From: Bryobacterales bacterium
GTDB lineage: Bacteria; Acidobacteriota; Terriglobia; Bryobacterales; Bryobacteraceae
DNA: 54,790 nucleotides
Direction of reading: 5' to 3'
Assembly: GCA_027459465.1 (NCBI GenBank)
Contig: DAIDIH010000141.1
Location: 1-54,790, forward strand
In this document: positions 36,073 through 44,869 of the stretch, in pieces
Layout: every line of letters begins with the position of its first letter
Position numbering within the stretch: the stretch's first letter is position 1
The notes under the pieces: model-generated
The model's input: only the letters and a program-made list of their open reading frames with translations
Told to the model about the DNA's origin: nothing
Database searches by the model: none
Translations under genes and position numbers: made by a program

Positions 36073-36822
36073 ATGACGAGAAACCTTAGAGAGTTACCGG
36101 AGAAGACGGGTTACACGCGGTACTACGAGCACGACGGCATGTTACGGGCATATGCCAACCGTTCAATGGTGCTCGCCATGGCGTTCGGGGTGATGGGGCT
36201 CGGTTCCTTCGCGTTCGCGGTGTACGTTCGCTTGCAGCCGCCGACTGTCATCCGCGTGGACAGTGAAGGCCAGGCGACGATCGTCGGCGGAACGTCCGTC
36301 CCCGGCCAGTCCCGTGGGCTGACCTTCGTCGCATCGGCCGCCGACGCAGCTCCGTCGGAAGTCGAGTCCAAAGCAGTTGTCCGCAGGTTCCTCGACCACT
36401 ATCTCAACTACACTCCGGACACCGTGGACAGGCAAATGGCGGATGCGCTCAACATGATGACCGGCAACTTCCGGACTCTGGTGCTTAGCAGGCTACGGGA
36501 CGACGACACGATCAACAAAATCCAGGACGACCACATCGTCACCAATTTCACCATCCGCAGCATTAACGCGGTGCCCGGCTCGCCGCTCACTTTTACTGCA
36601 TTCGGTGTGAAGGAGATCCACAGGTTGAAGAACAAACAGGAAACCACGGACCAGATCGTGGGCCGGTACAACCTGCGCCTAGCAGTCGACCGGCGAACGG
36701 AGTATAACCCGAGCGGCCTGCTGGTAGCGGAATTCTGGGAACAACAGATGGTCGGAGACAAAAACACCGGGCTTGCGCAGCCGGACGGACTGTCGCATGA
36801 AGCGGCCGGTAAAAACCATTAG
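36073..36822 (+). CDS. virB8: VirB8/TrbF-like protein
   Basis: 249 residues from the ATG at 36073 (a GTG at 36058 is possible). A cytoplasmic segment with YYEHDGMLRAYANRSMVLAM precedes one membrane helix and a periplasmic NTF2-like domain (VRRFLDHYLNYTPDTVDRQM). VirB8/TrbF nucleates the inner-membrane complex. Confidence 0.82.
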   Translation: MTRNLRELPEKTGYTRYYEHDGMLRAYANRSMVLAMAFGVMGLGSFAFAVYVRLQPPTVIRVDSEGQATIVGGTSVPGQSRGLTFVASAADAAPSEVESKAVVRRFLDHYLNYTPDTVDRQMADALNMMTGNFRTLVLSRLRDDDTINKIQDDHIVTNFTIRSINAVPGSPLTFTAFGVKEIHRLKNKQETTDQIVGRYNLRLAVDRRTEYNPSGLLVAEFWEQQMVGDKNTGLAQPDGLSHEAAGKNH

Positions 36823-36857
36823 CGGCAGGGCCGCGTGGGGAGAAGAGGGAGGGCCAA

Positions 36858-37133
36858 ATGAACGATTCCGGAGCAAAGCAGAAGACGGAGACCGCAGCTG
36901 TGGCTTGGCTCGCCAAATTCGGGCGTCTCGATCAGCTCGATTGGCTGACTATCCTATTGGCGGTCCTCGTCGGGACGCTCGCGAAGCAGCATCGTTTCCT
37001 GGATTTTCCCGGCTGGTTCCTCGACTGGGTATTCCCATTCCTGCTGATGATTGCCGGTTACAAGGCGCGCCAAAAGATAACCGAAGTGCTTGAAGCCCGG
37101 CGAAAAAACGAGAGGAGTAGTTCCGAGGAATGA
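36858..37133 (+). CDS. Small membrane protein
   Basis: 91 residues with two membrane segments (LTILLAVLVGTLAKQ, then FLDWVFPFLLMIAGYKA) and a charged tail. GGGAGGG precedes the ATG. It overlaps the next gene by ATGA. Function unknown; an accessory to the secretion machine is likely. Confidence 0.7.
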   Translation: MNDSGAKQKTETAAVAWLAKFGRLDQLDWLTILLAVLVGTLAKQHRFLDFPGWFLDWVFPFLLMIAGYKARQKITEVLEARRKNERSSSEE

Positions 37134-37705
37134 GAGAGGCAAGAATGCGTTCATCGCTTCCAAACACCTACGATCGCGCCGATATGTTGATGAGCGCCGG
37201 CTGTAGCACGTTCGTGAGCGCGACCTTGATTCTGGTCATGCCACGAGTCGGCATTGTGATGCTCGAAATCCTGCTGGGCCTATTCTTGATCGGCTGCGCG
37301 CTCGTGGCGCGAGCGCGTCTGCGACGGAAGACACGGGCGGCGGGATTAGCGGATAGTTTGAGCAAAACGAACACCAGATGGTTCGACCGTTACGACGCTA
37401 TGATGATTGCGGCGGTGATCGTTGTCCAGAGCAGTATCGCTCAAACGTTGCGCCACGCGGGTTTGTCTGAAGGGACCGTACGCATGTTTCCCCTGGTGCT
37501 GCTTGGAGTTGCCATCCTGCTGAAGCCACGGTTGCTGCAGTTGGTAGAACTGCGCAAGAAGCGAACAAAAGATACCCGCGATGGAAGTGGCGAGGCACTG
37601 GTTCCTGGCCGTGCGACCGAAAACGCGACGGCAGAACCGTGGTGGGAAGCGCATATACATACCGGCGCCGGTGATCGAGATCTCGAAAAGAAAGGAAACA
37701 ACTGA
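37130..37705 (+). CDS. Membrane protein of unknown function
   Basis: 191 residues with about four membrane helices (LILVMPRVGIVMLEILLGLF, AVIVVQSSIAQTL and MFPLVLLGVAILL) and a charged C-terminal tail. It is coupled to both neighbours by overlapping start and stop codons. No family recognised. Confidence 0.7.
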   Translation: MREARMRSSLPNTYDRADMLMSAGCSTFVSATLILVMPRVGIVMLEILLGLFLIGCALVARARLRRKTRAAGLADSLSKTNTRWFDRYDAMMIAAVIVVQSSIAQTLRHAGLSEGTVRMFPLVLLGVAILLKPRLLQLVELRKKRTKDTRDGSGEALVPGRATENATAEPWWEAHIHTGAGDRDLEKKGNN

Positions 37706-38082
37706 TGCTAGTGAATGGACCGGAATCTCCCGCGGAATCGAAGACTCTCTCACAGCCTGGAAGCGCTGGGAGGAGTACACGAGTGCCGGACGGCCAATCG
37801 GCGCCCGCGAAGGCTGTGGCGCCGCGCCGCCGCCGCGATCGCGAGGTGTGCCCAAAAACAAGTGCCGATGAGCGTTTCTTTCTGGCTGGCGAGGACGGCA
37901 AGGACGGTGTGCCGGCGCTCGGTCGAGAGTGCCCAAACGAAGCGGACGCCATTATCGAAGCCTTTCGCGCCAAGGTGAATTTCTATCGCATCACCGAATT
38001 TCAGACCCGGGCGGACATCGGTTCGTCCGGCGAACCGATCTTGAAGAAGGAGGCTTTAAGAAAGAATAATCCGGCTTCTTAA
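37705..38082 (+). CDS. Hypothetical soluble protein
   Basis: 125 residues: a disordered, basic N-terminal half (APRRRRDREV) and a more compact end (DAIIEAFRAKVNFYRITEF). The start overlaps the previous stop. The family is unknown; this could be a small nucleic-acid-binding factor, but that is a guess. Confidence 0.55.
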   Translation: MLVNGPESPAESKTLSQPGSAGRSTRVPDGQSAPAKAVAPRRRRDREVCPKTSADERFFLAGEDGKDGVPALGRECPNEADAIIEAFRAKVNFYRITEFQTRADIGSSGEPILKKEALRKNNPAS

Positions 38083-38086
38083 ACCG

Positions 38087-38142
38087 GGGAGACTTCGGTC
38101 TCCCAGAAGCACCCAGACTGTCTGGGACTCTGCGGCTCCGCA
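38087..38142 (+). promoter_or_regulatory. Three consecutive RNA hairpins
   Basis: GGGAGAC-TTCG-GTCTCCC (38087-38104), CCCAGA-CTG-TCTGGG (38112-38126) and TGCGG-CT-CCGCA (38131-38142) stand in a row in the 103-base gap. The first has the very stable UUCG tetraloop. None is followed by a T run, so they are not classical terminators; mRNA processing or attenuation sites are possible. Confidence 0.7.
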
Positions 38143-38185
38143 AGGGGCAGCACCACTTCACTTGTAGTCAAAAAGGAGAAGCCGA

Positions 38186-38416
38186 ATGTCAGAGAGAAGT
38201 GAGATCGCCGTCGTTCTTATCGTGGCGCTCTTTATAGGAGCATTCATTGATAGGGTCACGGCTCTGAAGATGGTTGCTGGGATGGCTCTGCTGTGGGTAT
38301 TGCAGAACCAGTCAGCGGTCTTCGAGGGTATCCGGAAGCTGTTCTCGCACCTGCGGGAAATGCCTCCGGTCCGGGAGTATCGCGGAGACTTGCGGAAGAG
38401 CCGCAGGGCCGCATAG
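38186..38416 (+). CDS. Small single-span membrane protein
   Basis: 76 residues with one or two helices (AVVLIVALFIGAFIDRVTAL, then MVAGMALLWVLQNQ) and a basic tail. AAAGGAG precedes the ATG. Unknown function, directly upstream of the polymerase-like gene. Confidence 0.65.
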   Translation: MSERSEIAVVLIVALFIGAFIDRVTALKMVAGMALLWVLQNQSAVFEGIRKLFSHLREMPPVREYRGDLRKSRRAA

Positions 38417-38497
38417 GCGGAAAGAGTTTGGCGAGTTCGGTTCGGCTATGCCGGCCCGAGATCACTGAACAATAGAAAACGCATCAACAAGTGGTCG

Positions 38498-38570
38498 GGC
38501 TCTTCAGAGCCAGGCCGGGAACCTTCATCGTTTTCGGCAGGGCGGAAGAGGAGCGCGGCTCCTTTCTCTG
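38498..38570 (+). terminator. Hairpin pair upstream of the polymerase-like gene
   Basis: GGCTC-TTCA-GAGCC (38498-38511) and AGGAGC-GCG-GCTCCT followed by TTCTCT (38549-38569). The second resembles a weak intrinsic terminator or attenuator between the small membrane gene and the polymerase-like gene. Confidence 0.5.
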
Positions 38571-38615
38571 CACTGCCGCATATCAACGACAGATCAGAGA
38601 AAAGGAGAACTTGAG

Positions 38616-41462
38616 ATGCCTCAGATGAACCACACGTCAGAAATTCTGCGCGTGAAACAGATCGCCATCGACGAGGAAGGCAACGTGACAAAGCGATTTC
38701 CCAGGATCGACGCGGAAGGGCAGTTGAAGAATACGCTGCTGTTTGCGAAGTATCCGGAGATCTGTGTCCTGTCGATGCAGGTGCCGCCCGGGCTGTTGGA
38801 TGCATACGAGCAAGCCAGGATCAGTCAGGTCCTGATGCGTGTAAGCTACGAAGGCCGGGAGTACTGTCTCATCGGCGCCAGCGGTTCGGCCAAAGATGGA
38901 AAGTTTTATGCCGTCGATGCCGCACATGAAAAGCTGATCGCCGAGCGGTTTCAGAAGTGGCCGCAAGCCGCCATCACCTACTTCGGAATTCTGGTCTCCG
39001 ACTGCAAGGTTGTGATCCAGGAACCGAACGTGGATGTCCTCGTGGTCGAAGATCATGCGCTGGGGACCAACGATTGCCGTGGCTGGATCTCGGAGAGGCT
39101 GTTCCGCAAGCTCAACTTGCCGGAACATCGCTTCTATCAGTTCCGGCTGGCCTTCGATCGGACCCAGGCCAAAGGCTCTTTCAAGGTCATGCAAGATGAT
39201 GTTGCTGATTTGGTGAGATCCGACATCATCCTGCCCGAAAGCTCGATCAAACCAAAGCTCGAGCTGGGTTTCCTCGACGAGTGCCAGAAAATGTACGCGG
39301 GGCTCAAGAGCGGAATCCAGGGGATGCGGTTCCGGTCCTCGATCATATTGGGGATCCGCGACTACTCCCGCGAGCTGCAGTTCAAATCGAGCTATACGCT
39401 GACCGAACACGCCCCGCTCGACTCCCTGATGACCGAGATCATCCCTCGCGCTCTCGAGGAAGTCCGGAGCGTTGTTTCCTCCGCCCTGTCCGGCGATTAC
39501 CAGAAGCTTCTCGAAGCGATTGGGACCTCGCCCGCGCAGCCCAAAGTGGAGGATTCGGAAGATGACGAATTCACCTCGTTTGAGCACAGCATCGTCGAGG
39601 CCGTTCTGAAAGCGGACGGCAGCGGCATGCTCGTGAAGCACCCGTTCGTCAACAACAAGCTACAACGATTGCTGGCGAAGTGGGCGTTCAAAATCTCGAC
39701 CGGCGGCGGCTTTCGGATGCCGGCCTTCGCTCTGGCAGACGACGGATACTTGTTCGTTCACGACGGGCGGGTGTTCGCGGGGTCCGACTGGATTCCGGAA
39801 GATGCGGCGATCAGCTCGCTTACCAACAAACGCGGGCTGGTAATCCGCTATCCCATCCGGATGAAAGAAGACCTTCTGCCCGTGCATGTGCTGTCATTCG
39901 AAAAAACCGTTCACATCCTGGAGCAGGTCCTTCGAGGAACCGGCTGCGGGATGGATCCGGCGCAGATCCCCGATTTAGCCGAACGCCAGTTGCGGCTCCC
40001 CGGAACCTTCACGTTGCACTCGAAGACCGCGGAACGCAATGGCGGCGATTTCGACTTCGACCTGGTTGCGGTCCTTCAGGACTCGGAGTTCCCACGTTTT
40101 GTCGAAAGCCGTTTTGACATGCGTGAGGGATATCAGAAGAAGAAGGACAAGAAGACCAAGATCAAATCTCCCTGGTGGAACCTCGCGGAGGTTGCCATGA
40201 AAGCTCGCGGCAACCAGATCGGCAGGATCACCAATCTGATCAGCGACTGCATCGCCGCCGGACGTAGCGACTACGCCTACGAGCTGGTGGATCAGTTGCA
40301 AAACGCGCTGGACTCGCTGAAGCACAACGTACAGGTGGATCAGGAGGTGATCAAGCGCATCCGCGAAGAGGTTCCCCGGACGCCGTGGCTCCAGACGAAA
40401 GAGGCCAAACGAATCTCCGACATGCCGATGGAAGTAGCCGTCGCGCAAACGGATGTCGTCGGGCAGCTCTACAACCACGTCCGGAAGGAGATCGGTATTC
40501 TCTTTCAGGATGTCTTACCGCTGCGGGATTTTGGCGGAATGATCCGGGGAGAGACGTTTACACGCAAGATGTACGAGGAATGCCAGAAGATCAATCGCAT
40601 GTTTGGCGCCCTCGTCAGTGACCTCCGGAAACGAACTGACAAGTGCGAGGCCGTAGTCGCCGAAGCACAGGAGAAGTTCGACAAAGTCCGGGATCACAAG
40701 AATGTGGAAATCCGCAAGAAGGCTTCGAAGCTTCTTTCCCGGGCCAAGGGTGCTCTCCGTGAAAACGAAGAGCGCTGCCGGGAGGAGATGAAGGACTTTC
40801 AGGTTTTCCTGGGCGACTGGGGAAACGGAAAGCGGGAGAACCGGAGAGGCTGGTGCCAGGCTTTGCACTCGCTCGCAGTAGCATCGCGAAACGACAAGGC
40901 TACGGGCGCGATCGTCTTTCACGCCTTCCCGCAAGAAGCTCTCGACAAGCTGCTCGAAGAGACCGGCGGACGGCCCATTCAGATTCATCTCCCGGAAATG
41001 CCCGATGGAGAGATTGTGTTCGACGACTCGGGGAATGTGTACCGGGTCGAGCGAATCAAGCTCGAAGGCGGAGTGATCCAGGAGCGGCGCATTTTCCTTT
41101 TCCGCATCACGGAACGCGGAAACATCATCCTTGACGGGGTGCGTGTGGATTCGGTGCAACCGTTTGCCATCGAGGAGGGATCAGGAGAGATCCGGGATGG
41201 CATGGTTACGTTCTCGAATCTGAAGCAACACCCCACCGTACGCAACGGCAGGCCGGCCGCGCTCCGCACCCGCGAGGAGCGGCGCGAGTTTCTGGCGGGC
41301 TGCGAAGAAACTTTCGGCTCGAGCTTTTCGGTGTTCGTGGACGGAGATCCGGCGAGCATTCGGCAGCTTGACACCGACGGTAAGAAGGAAGCGTTCCTCG
41401 ATCGCGCCCCGGTTCGCCCTTGGGAAGCCCGGCCGTTTCAGAGAGCGCAACCGGAACAGTAA
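38616..41462 (+). CDS. QDE-1/YonO-like (RdRP-family) RNA polymerase homologue
   Basis: 948 residues. The order of motifs follows eukaryotic RdRP/QDE-1 and phage YonO-type polymerases: RGWISERLF (155-163, like DGxGxIS), YQFRLAF then AKGSFKV (174-191, like FQIRxGGxKGV), a first barrel with LAKWAFKISTGGGFRMPA (353-370), then RGLVIRYPIR (406-415), NGGDFDFD with Asp478, 480 and 482 (like SGGDLDGD), and GNQIGRITN then LDSLKHN (532-571, like GxIxNxH and AVDxxKxG). The C-terminal 350 residues include a coiled coil and a beta-rich end of unknown role. AAAGGAG precedes the ATG; a strong terminator follows. It stands between VirB8 and VirB9 genes. Template and product are unknown; activity is an inference from the acidic triad. 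Confidence 0.75.
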   Translation: MPQMNHTSEILRVKQIAIDEEGNVTKRFPRIDAEGQLKNTLLFAKYPEICVLSMQVPPGLLDAYEQARISQVLMRVSYEGREYCLIGASGSAKDGKFYAVDAAHEKLIAERFQKWPQAAITYFGILVSDCKVVIQEPNVDVLVVEDHALGTNDCRGWISERLFRKLNLPEHRFYQFRLAFDRTQAKGSFKVMQDDVADLVRSDIILPESSIKPKLELGFLDECQKMYAGLKSGIQGMRFRSSIILGIRDYSRELQFKSSYTLTEHAPLDSLMTEIIPRALEEVRSVVSSALSGDYQKLLEAIGTSPAQPKVEDSEDDEFTSFEHSIVEAVLKADGSGMLVKHPFVNNKLQRLLAKWAFKISTGGGFRMPAFALADDGYLFVHDGRVFAGSDWIPEDAAISSLTNKRGLVIRYPIRMKEDLLPVHVLSFEKTVHILEQVLRGTGCGMDPAQIPDLAERQLRLPGTFTLHSKTAERNGGDFDFDLVAVLQDSEFPRFVESRFDMREGYQKKKDKKTKIKSPWWNLAEVAMKARGNQIGRITNLISDCIAAGRSDYAYELVDQLQNALDSLKHNVQVDQEVIKRIREEVPRTPWLQTKEAKRISDMPMEVAVAQTDVVGQLYNHVRKEIGILFQDVLPLRDFGGMIRGETFTRKMYEECQKINRMFGALVSDLRKRTDKCEAVVAEAQEKFDKVRDHKNVEIRKKASKLLSRAKGALRENEERCREEMKDFQVFLGDWGNGKRENRRGWCQALHSLAVASRNDKATGAIVFHAFPQEALDKLLEETGGRPIQIHLPEMPDGEIVFDDSGNVYRVERIKLEGGVIQERRIFLFRITERGNIILDGVRVDSVQPFAIEEGSGEIRDGMVTFSNLKQHPTVRNGRPAALRTREERREFLAGCEETFGSSFSVFVDGDPASIRQLDTDGKKEAFLDRAPVRPWEARPFQRAQPEQ

Positions 41463-41470
41463 GCAACTAA

Positions 41471-41513
41471 CCCCTGGGGAGCCACTTGAAGGAGTGGCCC
41501 CCTGGGGCTTTTA
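41471..41513 (+). terminator. Strong intrinsic terminator after the polymerase-like gene
   Basis: CCCC-T-GGGG-A-GCCACT, loop TGAAGG, AGTGGC-CCCC-T-GGGG, then CTTTT. The 14-bp stem has one mismatch and one bulge. It would separate the polymerase-like gene from the VirB9 segment. Confidence 0.8.
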
Positions 41514-41531
41514 GACAAAGGAGTCAAAACC

Positions 41532-42413
41532 GTGAGGCAGATCTTAGTGGGATTTCTGGCCGTGGCTCTCGCCCGGCCACCGCTCGCGGCGCAGAAGATT
41601 GATAACGAGACGCCGTCACGTGAGCGCGTGGTTCGAGTGCAGACCGCGATGAACCATCTGACGGTCATCGAGGTAGCGGAGCCGGTTACAACTGTAGCGG
41701 TTGGCTCTCCGCAGGCTTTCAAAATCGAACGGCGCGAAAACAAGGTGTTTATTCAGCCATTGCAGGAAAACGTGGCCACCAACCTATTTATATGGACAGG
41801 CAGCACGCGTCTCAACTACGAGCTGGTTCCGGCCATCGCTGACGCCGGACAAATGGATTTTGCGATCGATTACCGGCCACCGCAACCACAGGCGCAGGTG
41901 ACGAAGCCAAAAGATCCGGAGCCGGCGTCGAACGTCAACACGGTTCCGAACGAGATGCTGCTGAATGGCACGCCGGTTCGGCTGGTGGGCGGAGCAATTG
42001 CCGCAAAATCCAATCTCGGAGTGTTGATCCGAGATGTGTATCGCAAGCAGGACGAAGTGTTTGTCCGGTATTCCATCGAAAACCGCTCGAATCAGACGCT
42101 TCGTGCCGGACGTCCCACCGTCGTGTCGCTAAGCGGCCTGAGATCTGATCGATCTCTGTGGACTTTCCAGAACTCACAACTCGGATCAGAGTTCGCCACC
42201 CGTTTGAAGATCGATGGCGCACGGATTCCGGTCAAAATCACGCGCTGTGAGCCAGGAATTGCGGAAGTGGCTCCGGGCGAGGCACGGCTCGGCCTGATGA
42301 CACTGGAGCTCCCGGCGGTCGACCCAGACGTGAAAAAGGTCCAGCCCACCGTTCTGCAGTTTCAGTTTCCAGTGGACCGCGCGGGAAGCCTGACCGCCAC
42401 CCTGGTGTTGTAG
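41532..42413 (+). CDS. virB9: VirB9/TrbG-like periplasmic protein (second copy)
   Basis: 293 residues from a GTG with AAAGGAG upstream, signal peptide ending in LAAQ. The N-terminal VirB9 pattern (VVRVQTAMNHLTVIEVAEPV, then KVFIQPLQENVATNLFIWTG) and C-terminal sandwich (FVRYSIENRSNQTLRAGRPT) are clear. It is likely the true VirB9 of the core complex; how it shares work with the protein at 23905 is unknown. Confidence 0.78.
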   Translation: MRQILVGFLAVALARPPLAAQKIDNETPSRERVVRVQTAMNHLTVIEVAEPVTTVAVGSPQAFKIERRENKVFIQPLQENVATNLFIWTGSTRLNYELVPAIADAGQMDFAIDYRPPQPQAQVTKPKDPEPASNVNTVPNEMLLNGTPVRLVGGAIAAKSNLGVLIRDVYRKQDEVFVRYSIENRSNQTLRAGRPTVVSLSGLRSDRSLWTFQNSQLGSEFATRLKIDGARIPVKITRCEPGIAEVAPGEARLGLMTLELPAVDPDVKKVQPTVLQFQFPVDRAGSLTATLVL

Positions 42414-42428
42414 GCGAGGAATTCCATC

Positions 42429-42662
42429 ATGAATCCCCAGCACTACACGGTGGCGCAGGCGTACGCGCGCCTTGAGGCAATGATCCGCCAACGGAACGAC
42501 ACTGGATTCCGTCTCGCGGTATCGGACGCACTACTGGAGCCGGGGAACCCGTTCGGATCGGGGAAAAGACGCCGGCCCAAGGCACCAGTCGCGATCACCC
42601 TCAGCCTCTTTGTCGTTTTGGCATTGATCTTCGTTTACTTCAGCTTCCGGCTCGGGAGGTAA
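42429..42662 (+). CDS. Small tail-anchored membrane protein
   Basis: 77 residues with a soluble N-terminus and a C-terminal helix (VAITLSLFVVLALIFVYFSF). GCGAGGA lies before the ATG. Function unknown. Confidence 0.65.
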   Translation: MNPQHYTVAQAYARLEAMIRQRNDTGFRLAVSDALLEPGNPFGSGKRRRPKAPVAITLSLFVVLALIFVYFSFRLGR

Positions 42663-42667
42663 GTCAG

Positions 42668-43078
42668 ATGCGGGGAGATCTCGAAACGCCTGCCCTTGAT
42701 CACGATATCCGAGCAGAGGACGCGAACGCCGAGGCGTTTGAGACCGGGGAGAAGACGCAGGATCTCTTGTTCTCCGAACTGATGAGCTCTCTGTGTTATT
42801 GGGCAAGCATTTGCCTGCTCGCTGCCGCTGGGGCTTACCTGATCCGCTGGCAATTTACTCACCCTGGTCCTTACGTCGCGCCGGCAGATGATCCGTTCGG
42901 AATCCGTACACCCTCGTGGTTGGTCCTGTCGGTCGCGCCGGTGGGCGTGATCCTGTCTCTTGGACACGCAGCCTGCCAGGCGTTGCGCGGACGGCGGCAA
43001 TGGAGGATGGTGCTGACTTCCGCCAGCCTGATCCTGCTTCTTGCGTGCGGAAGACTTCTTGATGCGTGGCCCTGGTAG
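42668..43078 (+). CDS. Membrane protein upstream of the coupling ATPase
   Basis: 136 residues, acidic N-terminus, then three helices (YWASICLLAAAGAYLI, WLVLSVAPVGVILSLGHAAC and MVLTSASLILLLACG). It may assist the coupling protein; no family recognised. Confidence 0.65.
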   Translation: MRGDLETPALDHDIRAEDANAEAFETGEKTQDLLFSELMSSLCYWASICLLAAAGAYLIRWQFTHPGPYVAPADDPFGIRTPSWLVLSVAPVGVILSLGHAACQALRGRRQWRMVLTSASLILLLACGRLLDAWPW

Positions 43079-43087
43079 GAGGTCCTC

Positions 43088-44869
43088 ATGATTCATCAGT
43101 CCCAGAGCAGCCGTGAGATGACCAACGCCGAAGCGGGCGTAGTCGGCGCCGTCCTCGGTTTTGGTGTGATTGCGCTCCTGTTGTACCTGGCGGTAGCCCG
43201 CTACCACATCCGCAGAGAACAAATGGTGGAGGCGGTGTTGTACCTCTTCGTCATCACCGCAGCGGTAGTCACGCCGGCCCTGCGAAAGTATGCGATGCGG
43301 GGTAAGCGGAAGAAGCGCGCGCCGTTTGTGATCGGAGCCCGCAAGGACGAGCGGGCCGTCGAATCGGCATGGAACCAGAACGCGGTGGTGCTGGGTTACG
43401 ACATGGACGAAAAGCCATGGCTGTGGCGGGACGACGTGCGAGTGATGCAGGGCATTGTGCTCGGAATGACGGGTTCCGGGAAAACCACGCTGCTCAAGAA
43501 TATCATTACGCAGGACATTGCGCGGCTTGTTGGTCCACCGGAAGACCGGCATCACATCCCGATGGTCATCTTTGACGGCAAAGGCGATCTCGAGTTCTTT
43601 GAGCAACTGCTACCTCATATCCATCGTGCCGGGCGGTCGCACCAGCTCCGCCTGTTGAATCCGTCCAGGCCCGAGTTCTCCTGCCTGTACAACCCGTTCT
43701 ACACTCGCGACGACAATTACATGGCGCAGGTGAACATGATCTTCGGGTCGTTCAACCTGCATGACGAATTCTTCGCAAAGCACCAGCTGAACTACCTGGG
43801 CGACATCGTGCGAGTGCTCTACTACACCGGCGCCCGTTACACCTTCTACGACGTGATTGTGATGCTACTGGACCAGGACGTGCTGAAAGAGCAGATCGCT
43901 AAAGCGCTCCATCGGCTTGATCGGGACAGCCAGGTCACAGCACAGCAGCGGCTCAATTTCGAGATGAGCGTCAAGAACCTGACGCAATCGCTCGAGGACC
44001 GGGAGCGAGTGCCGAAGATCCAGGGCCTGATCAATGAGTGCATGACATTCCTCGACGATGAACTGTCCGCGGTAACCGGGCAGTACGACGACCTGCTGTC
44101 GATCGAAGATGTGATCGACCAGGAGCTGATCCTGTTCGTGAGCCTGAATGCGAACAAGAATATCGAGCCGGTTCGGTCGTTGGGGAAGATGTTGCTGCAA
44201 AACATCCAACTCACCGTCGGGAAACGCTACGAGGACCAGTCCGACCGCCGCCGGCAGAACCGGCCACTCTTCTCGGTAGTGCTGGACGAGTTCGCGCCGT
44301 TCGGATACCGCAACTTCGCCCAGATTCTACAGACGGCGCGCGGCACGAACACCGCCTTCTTGTTCTCTATGCAGTCGCTGCCGCAATTGATGCAGATCGG
44401 CCGTGGATTCAAAGAAGAAGTGACGTCGGCGCCGAATACCACCATGACGCTCCGGACGCGGGACGAGGAAACCGCCAAATACTTCATCAAAGCATCCGCC
44501 GAGCAAGTCGTGACGCGGCGCAGCGTCCAAAAGGAGCGCGGCTTCTTCGGTCTTGGACAGTATGAGGAAACCGGGCGCGCCACCGAAAGCGAGGACCGTG
44601 AGACACGCTCGCAGGACGAGACCATCAAAAACCTGCCCAAGGGCCAGATGGAAATCCTGATGTCGGACGATACTCGTGGCACACTGCACTCCTTGCTGCA
44701 AGTTCGACCGCCGGAGGAAGTCGCTATCCCTGGCTTCCAGCCGGCGCTCTATCCACGGATGCTGCACTCGCGCGCGGAATCGAGCGGCGCCAACCTCAGG
44801 TTCAAGGACCCGGATCTGGCGCGGAAGTACCGGGTTCCCAGTCGGCAAATGGGAGGCTTCCGCAAATGA
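43088..44869 (+). CDS. VirD4/TraD-like coupling ATPase
   Basis: 593 residues. Two N-terminal membrane helices are followed by Walker A GMTGSGKTTLLKNI (126 onward), FDGKGDLEFF, Walker B VVLDEFAPFG (Asp400) and TARGTNTAFLFSMQSLPQLM. This is a TraD/VirD4-type or TraG-like type IV coupling protein that brings the DNA-protein substrate to the channel. TAGGAGG precedes the ATG. Confidence 0.92.
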   Translation: MIHQSQSSREMTNAEAGVVGAVLGFGVIALLLYLAVARYHIRREQMVEAVLYLFVITAAVVTPALRKYAMRGKRKKRAPFVIGARKDERAVESAWNQNAVVLGYDMDEKPWLWRDDVRVMQGIVLGMTGSGKTTLLKNIITQDIARLVGPPEDRHHIPMVIFDGKGDLEFFEQLLPHIHRAGRSHQLRLLNPSRPEFSCLYNPFYTRDDNYMAQVNMIFGSFNLHDEFFAKHQLNYLGDIVRVLYYTGARYTFYDVIVMLLDQDVLKEQIAKALHRLDRDSQVTAQQRLNFEMSVKNLTQSLEDRERVPKIQGLINECMTFLDDELSAVTGQYDDLLSIEDVIDQELILFVSLNANKNIEPVRSLGKMLLQNIQLTVGKRYEDQSDRRRQNRPLFSVVLDEFAPFGYRNFAQILQTARGTNTAFLFSMQSLPQLMQIGRGFKEEVTSAPNTTMTLRTRDEETAKYFIKASAEQVVTRRSVQKERGFFGLGQYEETGRATESEDRETRSQDETIKNLPKGQMEILMSDDTRGTLHSLLQVRPPEEVAIPGFQPALYPRMLHSRAESSGANLRFKDPDLARKYRVPSRQMGGFRK

